Shown here piece after piece: positions 15,322 to 16,374 of a stretch of DNA of 16,374 bases. Position 1 is the first letter of the stretch; the number at the start of each line of letters is the position of its first letter. The translations under genes and the position numbers were made by a program. Under the pieces are notes generated by a model. That model was not told where the DNA came from. It ran no database searches and saw only the letters and a list, made by a program, of their open reading frames with translations. The DNA is from JAQBFJ01 sp032123435 (GTDB lineage: Bacteria > Verrucomicrobiota > Kiritimatiellia > UBA8416 > JAQBFJ01): assembly GCA_032123435.1 (NCBI GenBank), contig JAQBFJ010000287.1, positions 1-16,374 of the forward strand. Reading direction: 5' to 3'.

Positions 15322-15564
15322 ATGAGCACCGCAAAAGTTGCTATCACAATCGAAGAGGGACTTCTCGACAAGCTTGATCGCTTAGTCAGGTCTCACGTCT
15401 TCCCGAATCGCAGCAAAGCAATTCAGGAAGCTGTCTCGGACAAATTGGCAAGACTTGATCACCACCGTCTTGCGCAAGAGTGCTCAAAACTCAATAAGAG
15501 TTTTGAGCAAGCTATGGCAGAAGAAGGGCTTAGTTCGGAGGTTAACTCATGGCCCGAATATTAA
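15322..15564 (+). CDS. Ribbon-helix-helix antitoxin of a MazF-type module
   Basis: This 80-residue protein has the ribbon-helix-helix plan. AKVAITIE (4-11) is the DNA-contacting strand. The first helix covers about 12-25, then PNRSKAIQEAVSDKLARL (28-45) gives the turn and second helix; NRS before helix 2 is typical of CopG-like antitoxins. The C-terminal half (46-80) is charged and probably wraps the toxin to block it. The start is well supported by GGAG nine bases upstream. The stop overlaps the toxin start by 16 bp, so translation is coupled. The coding sequence contains a perfect 12-bp inverted repeat (15481-15509). It is expected to act both as toxin inhibitor and as autorepressor. Confidence 0.9.
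   Translation: MSTAKVAITIEEGLLDKLDRLVRSHVFPNRSKAIQEAVSDKLARLDHHRLAQECSKLNKSFEQAMAEEGLSSEVNSWPEY
15481..15509 (+). other. Perfect stem-loop inside the antitoxin gene
   Basis: TGCTCAAAACTC and GAGTTTTGAGCA are exact 12-bp inverted arms around AATAA. They lie within the antitoxin reading frame (residues around ECSKLNKSFEQA), ending 39 bases before the toxin ATG. The structure could tune antitoxin-to-toxin read-through or protect an mRNA end; this is inference. Confidence 0.75.
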
Positions 15565-15887
15565 GAGGTGACATTGTCTGGGCAGATCTAAACCCGACAA
15601 AAGGTCATGAGCAGGCTGGCTTGCGTCCCGTTTTGATTCTCAGTCACGATGTTTTCAACGAACGTTCCGGCACTGTCATAGCTGTTGCCCTCACAAGCCA
15701 GCCACAGCGGGCCGGATTTCCTCTCAATCTGGAACTGGACAGCCCCAACCTCCCCAAAAAGTCATGGGCAAAAATAAGCCAGATCAGAACCCTTTCTGTC
15801 CAAAGACTCACAAAAAAAATAGGCAGAACTTCTCCCGAAGAACTTGATCTTATTGTCGAAGGACTGAATGAGATAATCGGGGGATAA
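15549..15887 (+). CDS. mazF: MazF/PemK-family endoribonuclease toxin
   Basis: The 112-residue protein has the standard MazF length and fold markers. RGDIVWADLNPTKGHEQAGL (6-25) is the first barrel strand pair and loop, followed by RPVLILS (26-32), with the conserved Arg26. VIAVALTSQ (43-51) carries the conserved Thr/Ser. SWAKISQIRTLSVQRL (72-87) is the usual second half. MazF toxins are sequence-specific mRNA interferases that slow translation and are held inactive by the antitoxin. The ATG lies inside the end of the antitoxin gene (16-bp overlap), which favours an excess of antitoxin. All expected motifs are intact, so the toxin is probably active. Repeats follow directly downstream, consistent with an accessory region. 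Confidence 0.95.
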   Translation: MARILRGDIVWADLNPTKGHEQAGLRPVLILSHDVFNERSGTVIAVALTSQPQRAGFPLNLELDSPNLPKKSWAKISQIRTLSVQRLTKKIGRTSPEELDLIVEGLNEIIGG

Positions 15888-16137
15888 TCGGGATAGGGAG
15901 CCCCATCGCTGACATAGCTGTCGGACTGAGGGGTCAGCCCCAAAAATAACAAAATAAGGAATTGACGCTGGGTATTTGTTTCGCCCGTCGGCTTTAGCTG
16001 GAGCAGAAAACGGGTTCGAATCTAAGTATTAGCCAATGTTTTCAATGGAAAAAAGATGATTTCGTTGTTTTAGAGAAAAAGTGTTAGGCTGACCAAGCCT
16101 AGTCGGTATAATAATAAGTTCGCCGAAAAGGATCAAC
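15888..16137. repeat. Intergenic DNA with GGGGTCAGCCCC repeat
   Basis: GACTGAGGGGTCAGCCCC (15924-15941) is a compact hairpin (GGGG-TCAG-CCCC, overlapped by CTGA/TCAG), followed by AAAAATAACAAAATAAGGA. It matches the last unit of the array at 16246-16334 together with its A-rich flank AAAATARYAAAATAAGGA. After it, CGGCTTTAGCTGGAGC and GGGTTCGAATC text is present without any tRNA fold. Confidence 0.65.
16085..16112 (+). promoter_or_regulatory. TATAAT box with upstream palindrome
   Basis: A perfect TATAAT (16107-16112) lies 25 bp before the ATG at 16138. The -35 position has only a weak match. TAGGCT-GACCA-AGCCTA (16085-16101), a perfect 6-bp inverted repeat, covers the -35 and spacer region and may be an operator for an activator or repressor. 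Confidence 0.4.
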
Positions 16138-16254
16138 ATGACAGAACCTGTCCGCAAGTATCTAACGGAGTTTGGACTTCACACGTTTTCGAGCTTCTCC
16201 GCATTGTTGCAGCAGGACCAGTTCGTCAATCTGCCACCTGACTTTCCAGACTGA
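16138..16254 (+). pseudogene. 5' stub of an unidentified gene, cut by a repeat
   Basis: The frame opens at an ATG with AAGGA just upstream and a TATAAT box 25 bp before that. It encodes 38 residues, beginning MTEPVRKYLTEFGLHTF and containing FSALLQQDQF. The last codons and the TGA stop lie inside the first unit of the GGGGTCAG array (CCAGACTGA, from 16246). Proper expression signals together with an end supplied by a repeat suggest a gene whose 3' part was lost. A genuine short peptide gene is the alternative. I do not recognise the family. Confidence 0.4.
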
Positions 16255-16334
16255 GGGGTCACACATGAAAAGTTCCAGACTGAGGGGTCAGCCCTCAAAA
16301 TAGGCCAGACTGAGGGGTCAGCCCTCAAAATAGT
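16246..16334. repeat. Tandem 29-30 bp repeat array
   Basis: Three units start CCAGACTGAGGGGTCA at 16246, 16275 and 16305. Units 2 and 3 continue GCCCTCAAAATAG and are identical over 29 bases; unit 1 diverges after GGGGTCA. There are no unique spacers, so it is not a CRISPR array. A fourth, dispersed unit sits at 15924. The last unit is followed by AAAATAAGGATTCATG, which resembles a ribosome site and a start. Confidence 0.85.
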
Positions 16335-16347
16335 AAAATAAGGATTC

Positions 16348-16374
16348 ATGCTACTTTTTCCGTTCACGATCAAG
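16348..16374 (+). CDS. Possible start of a gene running off the right edge
   Basis: An ATG preceded by TAAGGATTC opens a frame MLLFPFTIK that continues to the end of the window. Nine codons cannot identify it. The same AAAATAAGGA flank occurs at 15950-15960 without a following ATG, so the ribosome-site appearance may simply be part of the repeat. Confidence 0.15.

Noticed and set aside
15075..15371. Minus-strand frame of 98 codons with two hydrophobic stretches
   Set aside because: It starts antisense inside the antitoxin gene, has no ribosome site, and covers the well-supported antitoxin promoter. The hydrophobic character follows from reading A/T-rich DNA in antisense.
16011..16023. GGGTTCGAATC resembling a tRNA T-arm, possibly an attachment-site remnant
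   Set aside because: The bases on either side do not form a T stem or acceptor arm, and no integrase is nearby.
16246..16334. CRISPR-like appearance of the short repeats
   Set aside because: The units are contiguous tandem copies without unique spacers, and no cas gene is present.

Overview
The window looks like a stretch of bacterial chromosome with mostly housekeeping genes, separated by unusually repeat-rich intergenic DNA. Gene content includes a class II (B12-dependent) ribonucleotide reductase, a two-subunit class 1B dihydroorotate dehydrogenase, and GluRS and GlnRS side by side. The many short structured repeats built on ATCCTGTC and CAAAAACTCTCTT remind me of uncultured PVC-type lineages (Lentisphaerota, Kiritimatiellota) or Omnitrophota. 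That placement is inference from memory; no marker gene here settles it.

Layout. 1-513: the tail of an unidentified plus-strand gene, a hairpin repeat, and a minus-strand tRNA-Leu whose anticodon reads AAG. 514-2133 (minus): a membrane-anchored protein of unknown function. 2134-2659: a repeat island. 2660-11927 (all minus): a nearly continuous block transcribed gltX > glnS > der, then nrdJ > pyrK > pyrD, covering tRNA charging, ribosome assembly, deoxynucleotide synthesis and pyrimidine synthesis. 11928-13058: an eroded DUF4160/DUF2442 gene pair and a second repeat island. 13059-14378 (minus): phosphomannomutase/phosphoglucomutase. 14379-15266: repeats and no convincing gene. 15267-15887 (plus): a MazF-type toxin-antitoxin operon with a good promoter. 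15888-16374: GGGGTCAG repeats and the 5' stub of an unidentified gene.

The most interesting structure is a composite non-coding element of about 330-360 bp, present at 2211-2572 and, inverted, at 12590-12920. Each copy has TGACAGGATT-type terminal inverted repeats, a 40-bp palindrome, about 86 bp of diverged spacer and a second palindrome, in the same order. The two copies flank the gltX-to-pyrD block as inverted repeats. Other points worth a look are the A34 tRNA-Leu, the A7 slippery site in DUF2442, a perfect 12-bp hairpin inside the antitoxin gene just before the toxin start, and a possible NrdR box lying exactly in the spacer of the candidate nrdJ promoter.
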